From Aeromicrobium sp. Root495 (lineage in GTDB: Bacteria; Actinomycetota; Actinomycetes; Propionibacteriales; Nocardioidaceae): a DNA stretch of 64,000 bases. The position numbers and the translations under genes were made by a program. The stretch is taken from the NCBI RefSeq assembly GCF_001426755.1, contig NZ_LMFJ01000001.1:848734-912733 (forward strand), in the 5' to 3' direction. Positions 41,371 to 50,837 of the stretch are shown here, piece by piece (position 1 is the stretch's first letter; the number at the start of each line of letters is the position of its first letter). Below the pieces are notes generated by a model. The model searched no databases. It was not told the DNA's origin and saw nothing but the letters and a program-made list of their open reading frames with translations.

Positions 41371-43137
41371 TCAGAGTGACTCTCGCCACGCGTTGGTGAT
41401 GGGCACGCGCCGGTCGCGGCCGAAGTTCCGCTTGCTGACCTTGGGTCCCGGCGGGTACTGGCGGCGCTTGTACTCGGCGCGGTCGACGAGGGTGACCACG
41501 CGCTCGACGAGCTCGGGGTCGAACCCCTCGGCGATGACTGCGGCGACGCCGAGGTCGCGCTCCACGTAGGCGTCGAGCACGGCGTCGAGCAGGCCGTAGT
41601 CGGGCAGGGAGTCGGTGTCGAGCTGGCCCGGGCGGAGCTCGGCCGACGGGGGCTTGCTGATGGTGTTCTCGGGGATGGGCGGCCCCTCGCCGCGCGAGTC
41701 GGCCCAGTCGTTGCGCCAGCGCGAGAGCTCCCAGACCAGCGTCTTGGGCAGGTCCTTGATGGGGGCGTAGGCGCCGACGGCGTCGCCGTAGATGGTGGAG
41801 TAGCCCGTGGCCAGCTCGGACTTGTTGCCGCACGCCAGGACGAGGTGACCGTGCTGGTTGGACAGACCCATCCAGATGACCGCCCGGATGCGGGCCTGCA
41901 GGTTCTCCTCGGCGAGACCGTCGAGGTGGAGGAGGGACTGGTAGGCCTCGAAGACCGGGGCGATGGGCACGGTGTCGAGCTGCAGTCCGGTGCGGCGGGC
42001 CAGCTCGGCGGCGTCGGTCTTGGAGTGCTCGGTGGACCAGCCCGACGGGTTGGAGACACCGAACACCCGGTCGGCGCCGAGCGCGTCGACGGCGATGGCA
42101 CCCACGAGCGTGGAGTCGATGCCGCCGGAGAGACCCATCAGGACGGTGCTGAAGCCGTTCTTCTCGACGTAGTCGCGCAGCCCCAGCACGATGGCCTGGT
42201 AGCGCTCGCCGAGGTCGTCCCAGCGCCGGGCCAGCGTGGGAGCCACGGGGGAGTAGGGCTCGACGGGATCGGCCGAGACGATGGTGCGCTCCACCCGGAG
42301 GCCGTGGAAGTGCGTCTCGGGGTCCGGCATGGGGGCCGTGGCGGCGGGAAGGTCGAGGTCGACCACGAGCAGCTCGGGCTGGAACTGTGCGGCGCGCGCC
42401 ACCAGCTCGCCGCGGGCGTCGACGACGAGGGAGTCGCCGTCGAAGACGAGCTCGTCCTGACCGCCCACGAGGTTCACGTAGGCCAGGGCGCAGTCGCCCT
42501 CGACGGCGCGGCGCGAGCAGAGCGTGAGGCGGGTGTCGTCCTTGGCCGCCTCGTACGGCGAGCCGTTGAGGACGACGAGCAGGCCCGCCTCGGCGGCGTC
42601 GGCGGCCGCGGAGGGGCCGTCCTGCCAGATGTCCTCGCAGATGGCGATGGCGACGTCGACCCCGTGGACCTGGATCACCTGGGTCTCGTCGCCCGGGACG
42701 AAGTGCCGGAACTCGTCGAAGACGCCGTAGTTGGGCAGGTGGTGCTTGTCGTAGCGCGCCACCACCTCGCCGCCGGTGATGACCGACGCCGAGTTGGTGG
42801 GCTCGTTCTTGGGGACGCCGAGCCGCTCGGGCAGGGCCGCCAGCGTGACGGGCTTGGCGGAGTCGAGGTGCCCGACCACGACGACGAGGTGCCCGAGGCC
42901 CTCGGCCTGGAGCCGGCCCGCGAGGTCCTTGACGGTGCGCTGGGAGGCCTCGATGAACGAGCGTCGGTACGCGAGGTCCTCGATGGGGTAGCCGGTGATC
43001 ACCATCTCGGGCAGCACCACGAGGTGGGCTCCTGCGTCGGAGGCGGCACGCACCTGCTCGACGACGATCTCGGCGTTGCCGCGGAGATCGCCGACGCGGG
43101 CGTTGACTTGGGCGAGGGCGAGGCGCAGCTGGGGCAC
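41371..43137 (-). CDS. nadE: glutamine-dependent NAD+ synthetase
   Basis: A 588-residue two-domain enzyme. The N-terminal nitrilase-type glutaminase (about 1-270) has Glu in EMVITGYPIEDL, a Lys in YDKHHLPNYGVFDE, and the nucleophile in AICEDIWQDGP. The C-terminal ATP-pyrophosphatase domain has the P-loop MGLSGGIDSTLVGAIAVDAL. It makes NAD+ from deamido-NAD+ using glutamine nitrogen and ATP. GTG start. It is divergent from the YchJ-like gene with a 22-base gap. Confidence 0.96.
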   Translation of the reverse strand: MPQLRLALAQVNARVGDLRGNAEIVVEQVRAASDAGAHLVVLPEMVITGYPIEDLAYRRSFIEASQRTVKDLAGRLQAEGLGHLVVVVGHLDSAKPVTLAALPERLGVPKNEPTNSASVITGGEVVARYDKHHLPNYGVFDEFRHFVPGDETQVIQVHGVDVAIAICEDIWQDGPSAAADAAEAGLLVVLNGSPYEAAKDDTRLTLCSRRAVEGDCALAYVNLVGGQDELVFDGDSLVVDARGELVARAAQFQPELLVVDLDLPAATAPMPDPETHFHGLRVERTIVSADPVEPYSPVAPTLARRWDDLGERYQAIVLGLRDYVEKNGFSTVLMGLSGGIDSTLVGAIAVDALGADRVFGVSNPSGWSTEHSKTDAAELARRTGLQLDTVPIAPVFEAYQSLLHLDGLAEENLQARIRAVIWMGLSNQHGHLVLACGNKSELATGYSTIYGDAVGAYAPIKDLPKTLVWELSRWRNDWADSRGEGPPIPENTISKPPSAELRPGQLDTDSLPDYGLLDAVLDAYVERDLGVAAVIAEGFDPELVERVVTLVDRAEYKRRQYPPGPKVSKRNFGRDRRVPITNAWRESL

Positions 43138-43159
43138 GCGGCCAGCCTAGTGTGAGCCC

Positions 43160-43546
43160 GTGACAGCAGCGAGACCTCCGGGGGCGTGCCCGTGCGGCTC
43201 CGACCTGCCCTACCCGGGGTGCTGCGGGCGGTGGCACTCCGGCGAGCCCGCACCGTCCGCCGAGGCGCTCATGCGGTCGCGCTACTCGGCCTTCGTCCGG
43301 CACGACGAGCCCTACCTCCTGCGCACGTGGCACGAGACGACCCGCCCGGCGGCGGTCGACTTCGACCCGCTCCTGCTCTGGACGGGGCTCGACGTCGTGC
43401 GGGCAGAGCCCCGGCTCGTCGAGTTCCGGGCCCACTACCGCCGCGAGGGGGAGCCTGGAGTCGTCCACGAGGTGAGTCGGTTCGTGCACTCCGGCGAGGG
43501 CTGGCAGTACGTCCGAGGACGCCTGCGAGGCGAAACATCGCCGTAA
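43160..43546 (+). CDS. YchJ-family protein with SEC-C-like zinc motif
   Basis: A 128-residue protein of the YchJ/UPF0225 family. It begins with the zinc-binding SEC-C-type motif ACPCGSDLPYPGCCGRWHSG, followed by the family's AEALMRSRYSAFVRHDEPYL and an NTF2-like body (VEFRAHYRREGEPGVVHE; SRFVHSGEGWQYVRG). GTG start. No biochemical role is established. It lies alone between nadE and glnA. Confidence 0.88.
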   Translation: MTAARPPGACPCGSDLPYPGCCGRWHSGEPAPSAEALMRSRYSAFVRHDEPYLLRTWHETTRPAAVDFDPLLLWTGLDVVRAEPRLVEFRAHYRREGEPGVVHEVSRFVHSGEGWQYVRGRLRGETSP

Positions 43547-43570
43547 CACGAGGCATGCGAGACTCAGCCC

Positions 43571-44908
43571 ATGGGTAAGCAGGAAGACTTCGTCCTTCGT
43601 GCGCTCGAGGAGCGCGACGTGCGGTTCGTGCGTCTGTGGTTCACCGACGTGCTGGGCTCGCTCAAGTCGGTCGCCATCGCGCCGGCCGAGCTCGAGGGAG
43701 CGTTCAGCGAGGGCATCGGCTTCGACGGCTCGGCCATCGAGGGCTTCGCCCGCGTGCACGAGGCCGACATGCTCGCCAAGCCCGACCCCTCCACCTTCCA
43801 GATCCTGCCGTGGCGCGGCGAGACGCCTGCCACGGCCCGGATGTTCTGCGACATCGCCATGCCCGACGGCTCGCCGTCGTACGCCGATCCCCGCCACGTG
43901 CTCAAGCGCACGATGCAGAAGGCCGCGGAGATGGGGTTCTCCTACTACACGCACCCCGAGATCGAGTTCTACCTCTTCAAGGGCAAGCCCGACGCCGGCG
44001 GACGTCCCGTCCCGGTCGACGACTCCGGCTACTTCGACCACACCGCCCAGGGCGGCGGCCAGGACTTCCGCCGCGAGGTCATCACGATGCTCGAGAACAT
44101 GAGTATCAGCGTGGAGTTCAGCCACCACGAGAACGGTCCGGGCCAGCAGGAGATCGACCTCCGCTACGCCGACGCGCTCTCCATGGCCGACAACATCATG
44201 ACGTTCCGCACCGTCGTGCGGGAGGTGGCGCTGAGCCAGGGCAAGTGGGCCTCGTTCATGCCCAAGCCGTTCACCGAGCACCCCGGGTCCGGCATGCACA
44301 CGCACGTCTCGCTCTTCGAGGGCGACGAGAACGCGTTCTACGAGGCCGGCTCGGAGTACCAGCTCTCGCGCACGGGCCGGGCCTTCATCGCCGGGGTCCT
44401 GCACCACACGCCGGAGATCACGGCCGTCACCAACCAGTGGGTCAACTCCTACAAGCGTCTCGCGGGGGGCGGCGAGGCCCCCAACTACGTGTGCTGGGGC
44501 CACAACAACCGCTCCGCCCTCGTGCGCGTGCCCATGTACAAGCCCCACAAGGGTGGGTCGGCGCGCGTCGAGCACCGCGGCGTGGACTCCGGCACCAACC
44601 CGTACCTGGCGTTCGCGCTCATCCTGGCCGCCGGGCTCAAGGGCATCGAGCACCAGTACGAGCTGCCGCCCGAGGCGGAGGACGACGTCTGGGCGCTGAG
44701 CGAGAACGAGCGCAAGGCCCTCGGGATCGCGCCGCTGCCGCGCAACCTCGACGAAGCCATCCGCATCATGGAGAGCAGCGAGCTCGTGGCCGAGACCCTC
44801 GGCGAGCACGTCTTCGACTTCTTCCTGCGCAACAAGCGAGCCGAGTGGCAGGACTACCGCTCGCAGGTCACCCAGTTCGAGATCGACAAGCTGCTCCCGA
44901 TGCTCTGA
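43571..44908 (+). CDS. glnA: glutamine synthetase type I, short non-adenylylated form
   Basis: A 445-residue type I glutamine synthetase that makes glutamine from glutamate, ammonia and ATP. Family blocks: GFDGSAIEGFARVHEADM, THPEIEFYLF, the ATP/Mg block HHENGPGQQEIDLRYADAL, FMPKPFTEHPGSGMHTHVSL, and APNYVCWGHNNRSALVRVP with RVEHRGVDSGTNPYLAF. It is about 30 residues shorter than the main GlnA1 and lacks the usual adenylylation segment (N-L-Y-D/E-L-P), so it fits the GlnA2-like GSI-alpha group. A hairpin directly follows it. Confidence 0.93.
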   Translation: MGKQEDFVLRALEERDVRFVRLWFTDVLGSLKSVAIAPAELEGAFSEGIGFDGSAIEGFARVHEADMLAKPDPSTFQILPWRGETPATARMFCDIAMPDGSPSYADPRHVLKRTMQKAAEMGFSYYTHPEIEFYLFKGKPDAGGRPVPVDDSGYFDHTAQGGGQDFRREVITMLENMSISVEFSHHENGPGQQEIDLRYADALSMADNIMTFRTVVREVALSQGKWASFMPKPFTEHPGSGMHTHVSLFEGDENAFYEAGSEYQLSRTGRAFIAGVLHHTPEITAVTNQWVNSYKRLAGGGEAPNYVCWGHNNRSALVRVPMYKPHKGGSARVEHRGVDSGTNPYLAFALILAAGLKGIEHQYELPPEAEDDVWALSENERKALGIAPLPRNLDEAIRIMESSELVAETLGEHVFDFFLRNKRAEWQDYRSQVTQFEIDKLLPML

Positions 44909-44910
44909 GT

Positions 44911-44943
44911 GCCTGACGCGTCCCGGCTCGGGGCGCGTCAGGC
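44911..44943. terminator. bidirectional hairpin terminator
   Basis: GCCTGACGCGTCCC and GGGGCGCGTCAGGC form a 14-bp stem with one G-T wobble and a five-base loop. It sits between glnA and the convergent response regulator gene; its right arm includes the regulator's stop codon. Confidence 0.75.
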
Positions 44944-45600
44944 CCGGGTGTAGCGACGCTCCGGGCGTCCGGCGCTGCCGTACTGCAGCCGCACGGTGGC
45001 CTGGCCGGTGGCGACGAAGTGCTCGAGGTAGCGCCGCGCGCTGACCCGGGCGAGCCCGGTGGCGTCACCCGCCTCGGTGGCGGAGAGCTCTCCCTGGTCG
45101 CGCAGCGCGGCCAGGACGGCGTCGGCCGTCTCGTGACTCAGGCCCTTGGGCAGTGCGGGCGTCGTGGCGGCCGCGCCGAAGGCCCGGTCGATGGCCGCCT
45201 GGTCGGCATCGCCGACGAGCACCTCCATCGACCTCCGGACGGCGTCGAGCCGCGCGGCGAGGTCGGGGTACTCGAACGGCTTCACGAGATACTGCTGCGC
45301 CCCGCCCAGCAGCGCCGACCGGACCACCTCGGCGTCGCGCTCGGCCGTGACCATCACGACACCCACCGCGTGGCCCGCCGCCCGCAGCGAGCGCAGGACC
45401 TCGAGCCCGTCGATGTCGGGCATGTGGACGTCGAGCAGCACCACGTCGGGCGTGAGCTCGTCGACGGCGGCGAGGGCCTCACGGCCCGACCGGACACTGC
45501 CCACGACCTCGAAGCCGTCGGTCCGCTCCACGAAGCGCTCGTGGATGCGGGCGACCATGAAGTCGTCGTCGACGACCAGCACGCGCAGGGGACCGCTCAC
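44938..45600 (-). CDS. response regulator, CitB/DctR family
   Basis: A protein of 220 residues from GTG at 45600, overlapping the kinase stop by four bases. The N-terminal receiver domain has the acidic pair VVDDDF, the phosphorylated Asp in VVLLDVHMPDIDG, T in MVTAERD and K in YLVKPFEYPDL. The C-terminal helix-turn-helix, SATEAGDATGLARVSARRYL, is of CitB/DcuR type. With the kinase it should control uptake of a di- or tricarboxylate, most likely the adjacent TctCBA operon. Confidence 0.93.
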   Translation of the reverse strand: MSGPLRVLVVDDDFMVARIHERFVERTDGFEVVGSVRSGREALAAVDELTPDVVLLDVHMPDIDGLEVLRSLRAAGHAVGVVMVTAERDAEVVRSALLGGAQQYLVKPFEYPDLAARLDAVRRSMEVLVGDADQAAIDRAFGAAATTPALPKGLSHETADAVLAALRDQGELSATEAGDATGLARVSARRYLEHFVATGQATVRLQYGSAGRPERRYTRA

Positions 45601-47210
45601 GACGACACCGTCCCACGAGTGGCCGCACCGGGCACGAGCGGCAGGCTCACGACGAAGCGGGTGCGACCGGCTTCGTCGTCGATCAGGGCCGTCCCGCCGC
45701 GCCGGGTGGCGATGAGCCGCACGAGCGGCAGCCCGATGCCCCGGCCGCCCAGGACGTCGGGCTTCGTCGAGAAGCCCCGGACGAAGATGGCGGAACGGAT
45801 CTCCTCGGGGACCCCCGGACCGTTGTCGTCGACCGTCACGACGACGTCGCCGTCCGCCACGGCGAGCGTGATCTCGACGGCGGCGTCCGGCAGGTTCCGG
45901 CACGCGTCGACGGCGTTGTCGACCAGGTTTCCCACGACGGTGGTGACGTCGCCGGACAGGCTCCGCTCGAGGCCGGGCAGGTGCGAGTCGTCGGTGACGG
46001 TGAGCCGCACGCCGGCCTCCGCCGCGACGCTGGCCTTGCCCACCAGCAGAGCAGCCACGGCCGGGTCGTCCACGTGGTCCCGGACACGGACGTCGAGCTC
46101 GGCCCGCTCGCGGCGCAGCGTGCCGAGGAGCTGGGCGAGCTCCTCGTGCTCCTCCAGCTCCACGAGTCCGGAGATCGTGTGGATGCGGTTGGCGAACTCG
46201 TGGGTCTGGGCGCGCAACGTGTCGGTGATGGAGAGGTTGGAGCTGAGCTGGTTCTGCATGGAGACCAGCTCGGTGCGGTCGCGCATCGTGGTGACGCTCC
46301 CGATCCCGCGGCCCCGGCTCAGGGCGGGCCTGCGGTTCACCACGATCACGCGGTCGCCCACGAGGGCGACGGCGTCGTGCGCGTCGTCGTGCCCGGCGAG
46401 GAGGGCCGTGACGTCGGGCTCGAGCCCGAGGTCGGCCACGCGGCGGCCGACGTCGGAGGTGCGGAGGCCCAGCAGCTCGCACGCGCTGTCGTTCAGCACC
46501 GTGATGCGTCCCTGCGGGTCGACCGCGAGCACGCCCTCGCCGATGCTGTGGAGCAGCGCCTCGCGGTGGTCGGCGAGGGTGGCGATCTCGGCCGTCCCCA
46601 GCCCCCGCGTGCGACGTTTCAGGACGCGCGAGACCCACCACGTCCCGGCCACGCCGAGGGCGGCGCCCGCCCCCAGGAAGAGCGCGAGGTCGGTGGCGTC
46701 GTCCGTGAGGCGGTCCCAGAACGCCGGGTAGCGCTGCTCCGCGATGGTCAGGCCGATGAGGTCGCCGGCGTCGGACAGCACCGGTGCGTGACCGGCGACG
46801 GCGGGGTGTCCGTCGACGTCGAGGTCGCCGCCCCAGCCGCGGCCCTGCTGCACGTCGCTGTCGCCGAGCCTGGCCTGCGTGCCCACGAGCTCGGGGTCCG
46901 AGGAGGCCACCACCTCGCCGTCGGCGCGAGCGATGGAGACCGTCGTGGCACCCGACAGCCGGAGGGCCCGGTCGACCGACGGCGCCAGGGTGCGGGGTGC
47001 GTCCTCGTCGTCGACACGGTCGCGCACGACGTCGATGTTGGCGAGGTACTCGGCCACCGAGCGCATCGCCCGGCCGCGCTCCTCGCCGAACGTGGAGGTG
47101 CTCTGGCGCAGGGAGATGGCGCCCACGATGACGAGCACGACGCCGATGACGACGAGCTGCAGCACGAGCACCTGACCGGCGAGCGTCAGGCGCGTCCTCT
47201 TGACGACCAC
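45597..47210 (-). CDS. sensor histidine kinase, CitA/DcuS family
   Basis: A protein of 537 residues from GTG at 47210, which has GGGAGG 11 bases upstream; a second GTG at 47219 is closer to it. Two membrane helices (about 14-36; ALFLGAGAALGVAGTWWVSR) enclose an extracytoplasmic PAS-like sensor of about 130 residues. A cytoplasmic PAS follows (ALLHSIGEGVLAVDPQGRIT), then the dimerisation helix QTHEFANRIHTISGLVELEE with the phospho-His, and the ATPase boxes GNLVDNAVDACR, DNGPGVP and GGRGIGLPLVRLI. Divergent from tctC with an 82-base gap, the normal layout for a citrate-type sensor and its transporter. Confidence 0.93.
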   Translation of the reverse strand: MVVKRTRLTLAGQVLVLQLVVIGVVLVIVGAISLRQSTSTFGEERGRAMRSVAEYLANIDVVRDRVDDEDAPRTLAPSVDRALRLSGATTVSIARADGEVVASSDPELVGTQARLGDSDVQQGRGWGGDLDVDGHPAVAGHAPVLSDAGDLIGLTIAEQRYPAFWDRLTDDATDLALFLGAGAALGVAGTWWVSRVLKRRTRGLGTAEIATLADHREALLHSIGEGVLAVDPQGRITVLNDSACELLGLRTSDVGRRVADLGLEPDVTALLAGHDDAHDAVALVGDRVIVVNRRPALSRGRGIGSVTTMRDRTELVSMQNQLSSNLSITDTLRAQTHEFANRIHTISGLVELEEHEELAQLLGTLRRERAELDVRVRDHVDDPAVAALLVGKASVAAEAGVRLTVTDDSHLPGLERSLSGDVTTVVGNLVDNAVDACRNLPDAAVEITLAVADGDVVVTVDDNGPGVPEEIRSAIFVRGFSTKPDVLGGRGIGLPLVRLIATRRGGTALIDDEAGRTRFVVSLPLVPGAATRGTVSS

Positions 47211-47292
47211 AATGACCACTACCTCCCTTGCGACCACAATCGTGACGCAGGCCACAAGCTGGGCGAGGATCGGGTCCGACCAAGGAGGACCC

Positions 47293-48279
47293 ATGACGTC
47301 CAGTGCACGCAAGGCCACGCTCGTGGCTCTGGTGCTCGCCCTGCTCGCCGGCACCGCCGGCTGCGGCGTGACCCGGGGCGGCGACGACCCCAACAACCGT
47401 CGCCTGCGGATGATGATCCCCAACAGCCCCGGCGGGGGGTACGACCTCACCGGTCGCGCCGCCGTGAAGGCCATGGAGGACGACGACATCACCGGCCGCT
47501 TCGAGATCACCAACGTGATCGGGGCGAGCGGCACGGTCGCGATGCAGCGGCTCATGAACGAGCGCGGCTCCGACGACGTCATGCTCACGATGGGCCTCGG
47601 CGTCGTCGGTGCGGTCTACACCAACAAGTCCAAGGCCACGGTCGACAAGGCCACGCCCATCGCCGGCGTCGTGGCGGAGGCCGAGGGCATCCTCGTGCCG
47701 GCCGACTCGCCGTACAAGGAGCTCTCCGACCTCGTCGACGCCTGGAAGAAGGACCCCAAGGGCGTCACGATCGGCGGCGGCTCGTCGCCGGGCGGCCCCG
47801 ACCACCTCTTCCCGATGCAGCTCGCGCAGGAGATCGGCATCTCCCCGCGCGACGTCAACTACATCTCCTACGACGGCGGTGGTCCCCTCACGACGGCCCT
47901 GCTCGGCTCCAAGATCGACGCCGGCATGTCCGGGCTCGGTGAGTTCCAGGGCCAGATCGACAACGGCTCGCTGCGGGTCCTCGCGGTGAGCGGCGCGGAG
48001 CGCCTCGAGAACGTCGATGCGCCCACCCTCATGGAGGCGGGCGTCGACATGGAGTTCCTCAACTGGCGCGGCATCCTCGCGCCGCCGGGGATCACGGAGG
48101 AGGAGAAGGCGGCGCTCGTCGAGATCGTCACCGAGATGCACGGGACCAAGGAGTGGAAGGCCGCGCTCAAGCGCAACGGCTGGATCGACAACTTCTCCGT
48201 CGGCCAGGACTTCGAGGACTTCCTCGAGGAGCAGAACGACCGGGTCGCCTCGACCCTGAAGGAGCTGGGACTCGCATGA
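47293..48279 (+). CDS. tctC: tripartite tricarboxylate transporter substrate-binding protein TctC
   Basis: A protein of 328 residues from ATG at 47293 (AGGAGG just upstream). Lipoprotein signal with lipobox LLAGTAGC, so the binding protein is anchored outside the membrane, as in Gram-positives. Bug/TctC blocks: MMIPNSPGGGYDLTGR near the N-terminus, NVIGASGTVAMQRLMNERG and ISYDGGGPLTTALLGSKIDA. It captures a carboxylate (citrate or similar) and hands it to TctAB. First gene of a coupled four-gene operon. Confidence 0.93.
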   Translation: MTSSARKATLVALVLALLAGTAGCGVTRGGDDPNNRRLRMMIPNSPGGGYDLTGRAAVKAMEDDDITGRFEITNVIGASGTVAMQRLMNERGSDDVMLTMGLGVVGAVYTNKSKATVDKATPIAGVVAEAEGILVPADSPYKELSDLVDAWKKDPKGVTIGGGSSPGGPDHLFPMQLAQEIGISPRDVNYISYDGGGPLTTALLGSKIDAGMSGLGEFQGQIDNGSLRVLAVSGAERLENVDAPTLMEAGVDMEFLNWRGILAPPGITEEEKAALVEIVTEMHGTKEWKAALKRNGWIDNFSVGQDFEDFLEEQNDRVASTLKELGLA

Positions 48280-48803
48280 CCACCACCGAGACCACCACAC
48301 CCGTCGCGCCCGACGGGACGACGCGCAAGGACGTGGCCCAGTACGGGCTCGCCGGGTTCCTCCTCGTCGTGGGGATCGTCGTCCTGATCGACGCGGCCGG
48401 GCTCTCCGACGGCTTCGCCGACCAGCCCGTCCAGCCCTACGCCTTCCCCTACGTCGTGGGCGCGGTCCTCGTGCTCCTGTCAGGACTCCTGGCCGTGGCC
48501 ACGTGGCGTGGCGACGTGCCGGAGGAGGACGACGGCGAGGACGTCGACCTCACGCAGGGCAGTGACTGGGCCACCGTCATCAAGCTCGGCCTGGTCCTCG
48601 TCATCGTGATCGCGACGATCGACTTCCTCGGCTGGGCCATCGTGGGAGCGTTCCTGTTCGCCGCCTCGGCCCGCGTCCTGGGCAGCCGCACGCTGATCCT
48701 GGACGTCGGCATCGGCACCGCGCTCTCCCTGCTGACCTGGTACGGCTTCTACTCCGGCCTCGGGATCCCGATCCCCGCCGGCGTCCTGGACGGGGTGCTC
48801 TGA
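48276..48803 (+). CDS. tctB: tripartite tricarboxylate transporter small subunit TctB
   Basis: A protein of 175 residues from ATG at 48276 (ATGA overlap with tctC). Four membrane helices: [60 protein letters not shown] and a final pair around [21 protein letters not shown] charged loop, [15 protein letters not shown], lies between helices two and three. Small membrane partner of TctA; the family is poorly conserved, so context carries much of the call. Confidence 0.92.
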   Translation: MTTTETTTPVAPDGTTRKDVAQYGLAGFLLVVGIVVLIDAAGLSDGFADQPVQPYAFPYVVGAVLVLLSGLLAVATWRGDVPEEDDGEDVDLTQGSDWATVIKLGLVLVIVIATIDFLGWAIVGAFLFAASARVLGSRTLILDVGIGTALSLLTWYGFYSGLGIPIPAGVLDGVL

Positions 48804-50314
48804 TGGATCTCCTCCTCGAAGGCTTCGCCACGGCGCTCACGCCGGAGAACCTCATGTACGCCGTCATCGGCGTCCTCCTCGGCACCGCGGTCGGCGTCCT
48901 GCCCGGCATCGGTCCGGCCATGACGGTGGCCCTGCTGCTGCCCGTCACGTTCAGCGTCCCGCCCACGAGTGGACTGATCCTCTTCGCCGGCATCTACTAC
49001 GGCGGCATGTACGGCGGGTCCACGACGTCGATCCTCCTGAACACGCCAGGGGAGTCCTCCTCGGTGGTCACGGCGCTCGAGGGCAACAAGATGGCCAAGT
49101 CGGGGCGGGCGGCGCAGGCCCTCGCCACGGCGGCGGTCGGCTCGTTCGTGGCCGGCACCATCGGCACGCTGCTGATCGTGCTCCTGGCGCCCAACATCGC
49201 CGACGTCGTCGTCAAGCTCGGTGCGCCGTCGTACTTCGCGATCATGGCGCTCGCGCTCTTCACGGTCACCGCCGTGCTCGGGTCGTCGAAGATCCGCGGC
49301 TTCATCGCCCTGTTCATCGGGCTCGCCATCGGCCTCGTGGGCACCACCACGGGTCAGCAGCGCATGACCTTCGGCAGCCCGCAGCTGGCCGACGGGATTG
49401 ACGTGGTCGTCGTGGCCGTCGCCGTGTTCGCCATCGGTGAGGCCCTGTGGGTCGCTGCGCACCTGCGCAGCAAGCCGCTCGACGTCATCCCCGTGGGACA
49501 GCCGTGGATGAGCCGCGACGACTGGGGCCGCTCCTGGAAGCCCTGGCTCCGTGGCACCGCGTTCGGGTTCCCGTTCGGCGCGCTGCCGGCCGGTGGCGCC
49601 GAGGTGCCCACGTTCCTCTCCTACATCACGGAGCGTCGTCTCACGAAGCACCCTGAGGAGTTCGGCAAGGGCGCCATCGAGGGCGTGGCCGGACCCGAGG
49701 CGGCCAACAACGCCTCCGCGGCCGGCACCCTCGTGCCGCTGCTCGCGATCGGTCTGCCCACCACGGCCACGGCCGCGGTCATCCTCGTGGCGATGCAGAA
49801 CTACGGCCTGCAGCCCGGTCCGCAGTTCATGGACGCCCAGCCCAAGCTGGTCTGGGGCCTGCTCGCGAGCCTCTTCATCGCCAACACGCTGCTGCTCGTC
49901 CTGAACCTGCCCCTGGCGCCGGTCTGGGCCAAGCTGCTGCAGATCCGTCGGCCGTACCTCTACGCGGGGATCCTGTTCTTCGCCTCGCTCGGCGCCTACA
50001 GCGTGAACTTCCAGGCCTTCGACCTCGCGCTCCTGCTCGGGATCGGCATGCTGGGCCTGGCGATGCGGCGCTTCGCCATCCCGGTGCTCCCGCTCATCGT
50101 GGGAGTGATCCTCGGCCCCAGGCTCGAGGAGCAGCTCACCCAGGCGCTCTCGATCTCCCAGGGAGACGTCAGCACCCTGTGGAGCGAGCCAGTCGCCGTC
50201 GTCGTCTACATCGTCATGGCGATCCTGCTCGTCGGCTCGGTCGTCATGTCGCGCCGCACCACCCCGCCCGCCCCCACCCGCACGGAGGACGCATCCATGG
50301 ACGTGAACGCATGA
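48803..50314 (+). CDS. tctA: tripartite tricarboxylate transporter large subunit TctA
   Basis: A 503-residue integral membrane protein with about twelve helices and the TctA signature [20 protein letters not shown], followed by [20 protein letters not shown] and, in the second half, [20 protein letters not shown]. It starts within the stop of tctB. It forms the ion-coupled translocation channel. The extra C-terminal 20 residues are hydrophilic. Confidence 0.96.
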   Translation: MDLLLEGFATALTPENLMYAVIGVLLGTAVGVLPGIGPAMTVALLLPVTFSVPPTSGLILFAGIYYGGMYGGSTTSILLNTPGESSSVVTALEGNKMAKSGRAAQALATAAVGSFVAGTIGTLLIVLLAPNIADVVVKLGAPSYFAIMALALFTVTAVLGSSKIRGFIALFIGLAIGLVGTTTGQQRMTFGSPQLADGIDVVVVAVAVFAIGEALWVAAHLRSKPLDVIPVGQPWMSRDDWGRSWKPWLRGTAFGFPFGALPAGGAEVPTFLSYITERRLTKHPEEFGKGAIEGVAGPEAANNASAAGTLVPLLAIGLPTTATAAVILVAMQNYGLQPGPQFMDAQPKLVWGLLASLFIANTLLLVLNLPLAPVWAKLLQIRRPYLYAGILFFASLGAYSVNFQAFDLALLLGIGMLGLAMRRFAIPVLPLIVGVILGPRLEEQLTQALSISQGDVSTLWSEPVAVVVYIVMAILLVGSVVMSRRTTPPAPTRTEDASMDVNA

Positions 50315-50718
50315 CCATCGTCATCGCCTACGGGACCGACCAGTACGGCCGCGCGGCCCTGGCGCACGGAGCGGCCCAGGCCGAGCTGCGGCGCGAGGAC
50401 CTCGTCGTGGTCAACGCCACGCGCGGTGACTCGCTCGTCGACCGGCGCTACGCCGACGACGCCGAGATCGAGCGCATCAAGGCCGAGCTCCAGACGCTGG
50501 GGCTCTCGGTGAGCATGCGCCACGACGTCGTGCCCGACGTGGCCGACGCCGTGATCGAGGTGGCCGAGCAGGTCGACGCCACGTTGATCGTGGTGGGCGT
50601 CAAGCACCGCTCACCCGTGGGGAAGGCGCTGCTGGGCAGCGTCGCCCAGCGCGTCATCCTCGACGCCGAGTGCCCCGTGCTCGCGGTCAAGCCCGACCCG
50701 CTCGCCGACACCGTCTGA
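50311..50718 (+). CDS. universal stress protein (UspA family)
   Basis: A protein of 135 residues from ATG at 50311 (ATGA overlap with tctA). Typical Usp fold: [20 protein letters not shown] at the start, and the ATP-binding G-x2-G-x9-G-S/T motif spread over [21 protein letters not shown]. Translational coupling to a transporter operon is a recurring arrangement for Usp proteins and suggests a regulatory role on transport. A second Usp gene lies at 51685. Confidence 0.93.
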   Translation: MTIVIAYGTDQYGRAALAHGAAQAELRREDLVVVNATRGDSLVDRRYADDAEIERIKAELQTLGLSVSMRHDVVPDVADAVIEVAEQVDATLIVVGVKHRSPVGKALLGSVAQRVILDAECPVLAVKPDPLADTV

Positions 50719-50734
50719 CGCCGTCCCGACCGGA

Positions 50735-50776
50735 GATGATGCTTTGCGGTAGCCACAGCCACCGCAAAGCATCGTC
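50735..50776. terminator. 15-bp hairpin downstream of the TctCBA-usp operon
   Basis: GATGATGCTTTGCGG (50735-50749) pairs with CCGCAAAGCATCGTC (50762-50776), one G-T wobble, loop TAGCCACAGCCA. No T-run. First of two consecutive hairpins. Confidence 0.6.
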
Positions 50777-50799
50777 GCTCGTCGGCCCGCCGTCGGTGT

Positions 50800-50837
50800 T
50801 GATGCATCCGGGTAGCCAGGGCTACCCGGATGCATCA
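50800..50837. terminator. 17-bp perfect hairpin
   Basis: TGATGCATCCGGGTAGC (50800-50816) pairs perfectly with GCTACCCGGATGCATCA (50821-50837) around a CAGG loop, followed by TTTCTC on the plus strand. Its right end coincides with the stop codon of the 38-residue gene on the minus strand, so it may serve both directions. Confidence 0.7.

Noticed and set aside
44938..48300. A 1120-codon minus-strand frame covering kinase, regulator and tctC.
   Set aside because: Only its last 220 codons are real (the response regulator). The rest is out of frame with the kinase and antisense to tctC.
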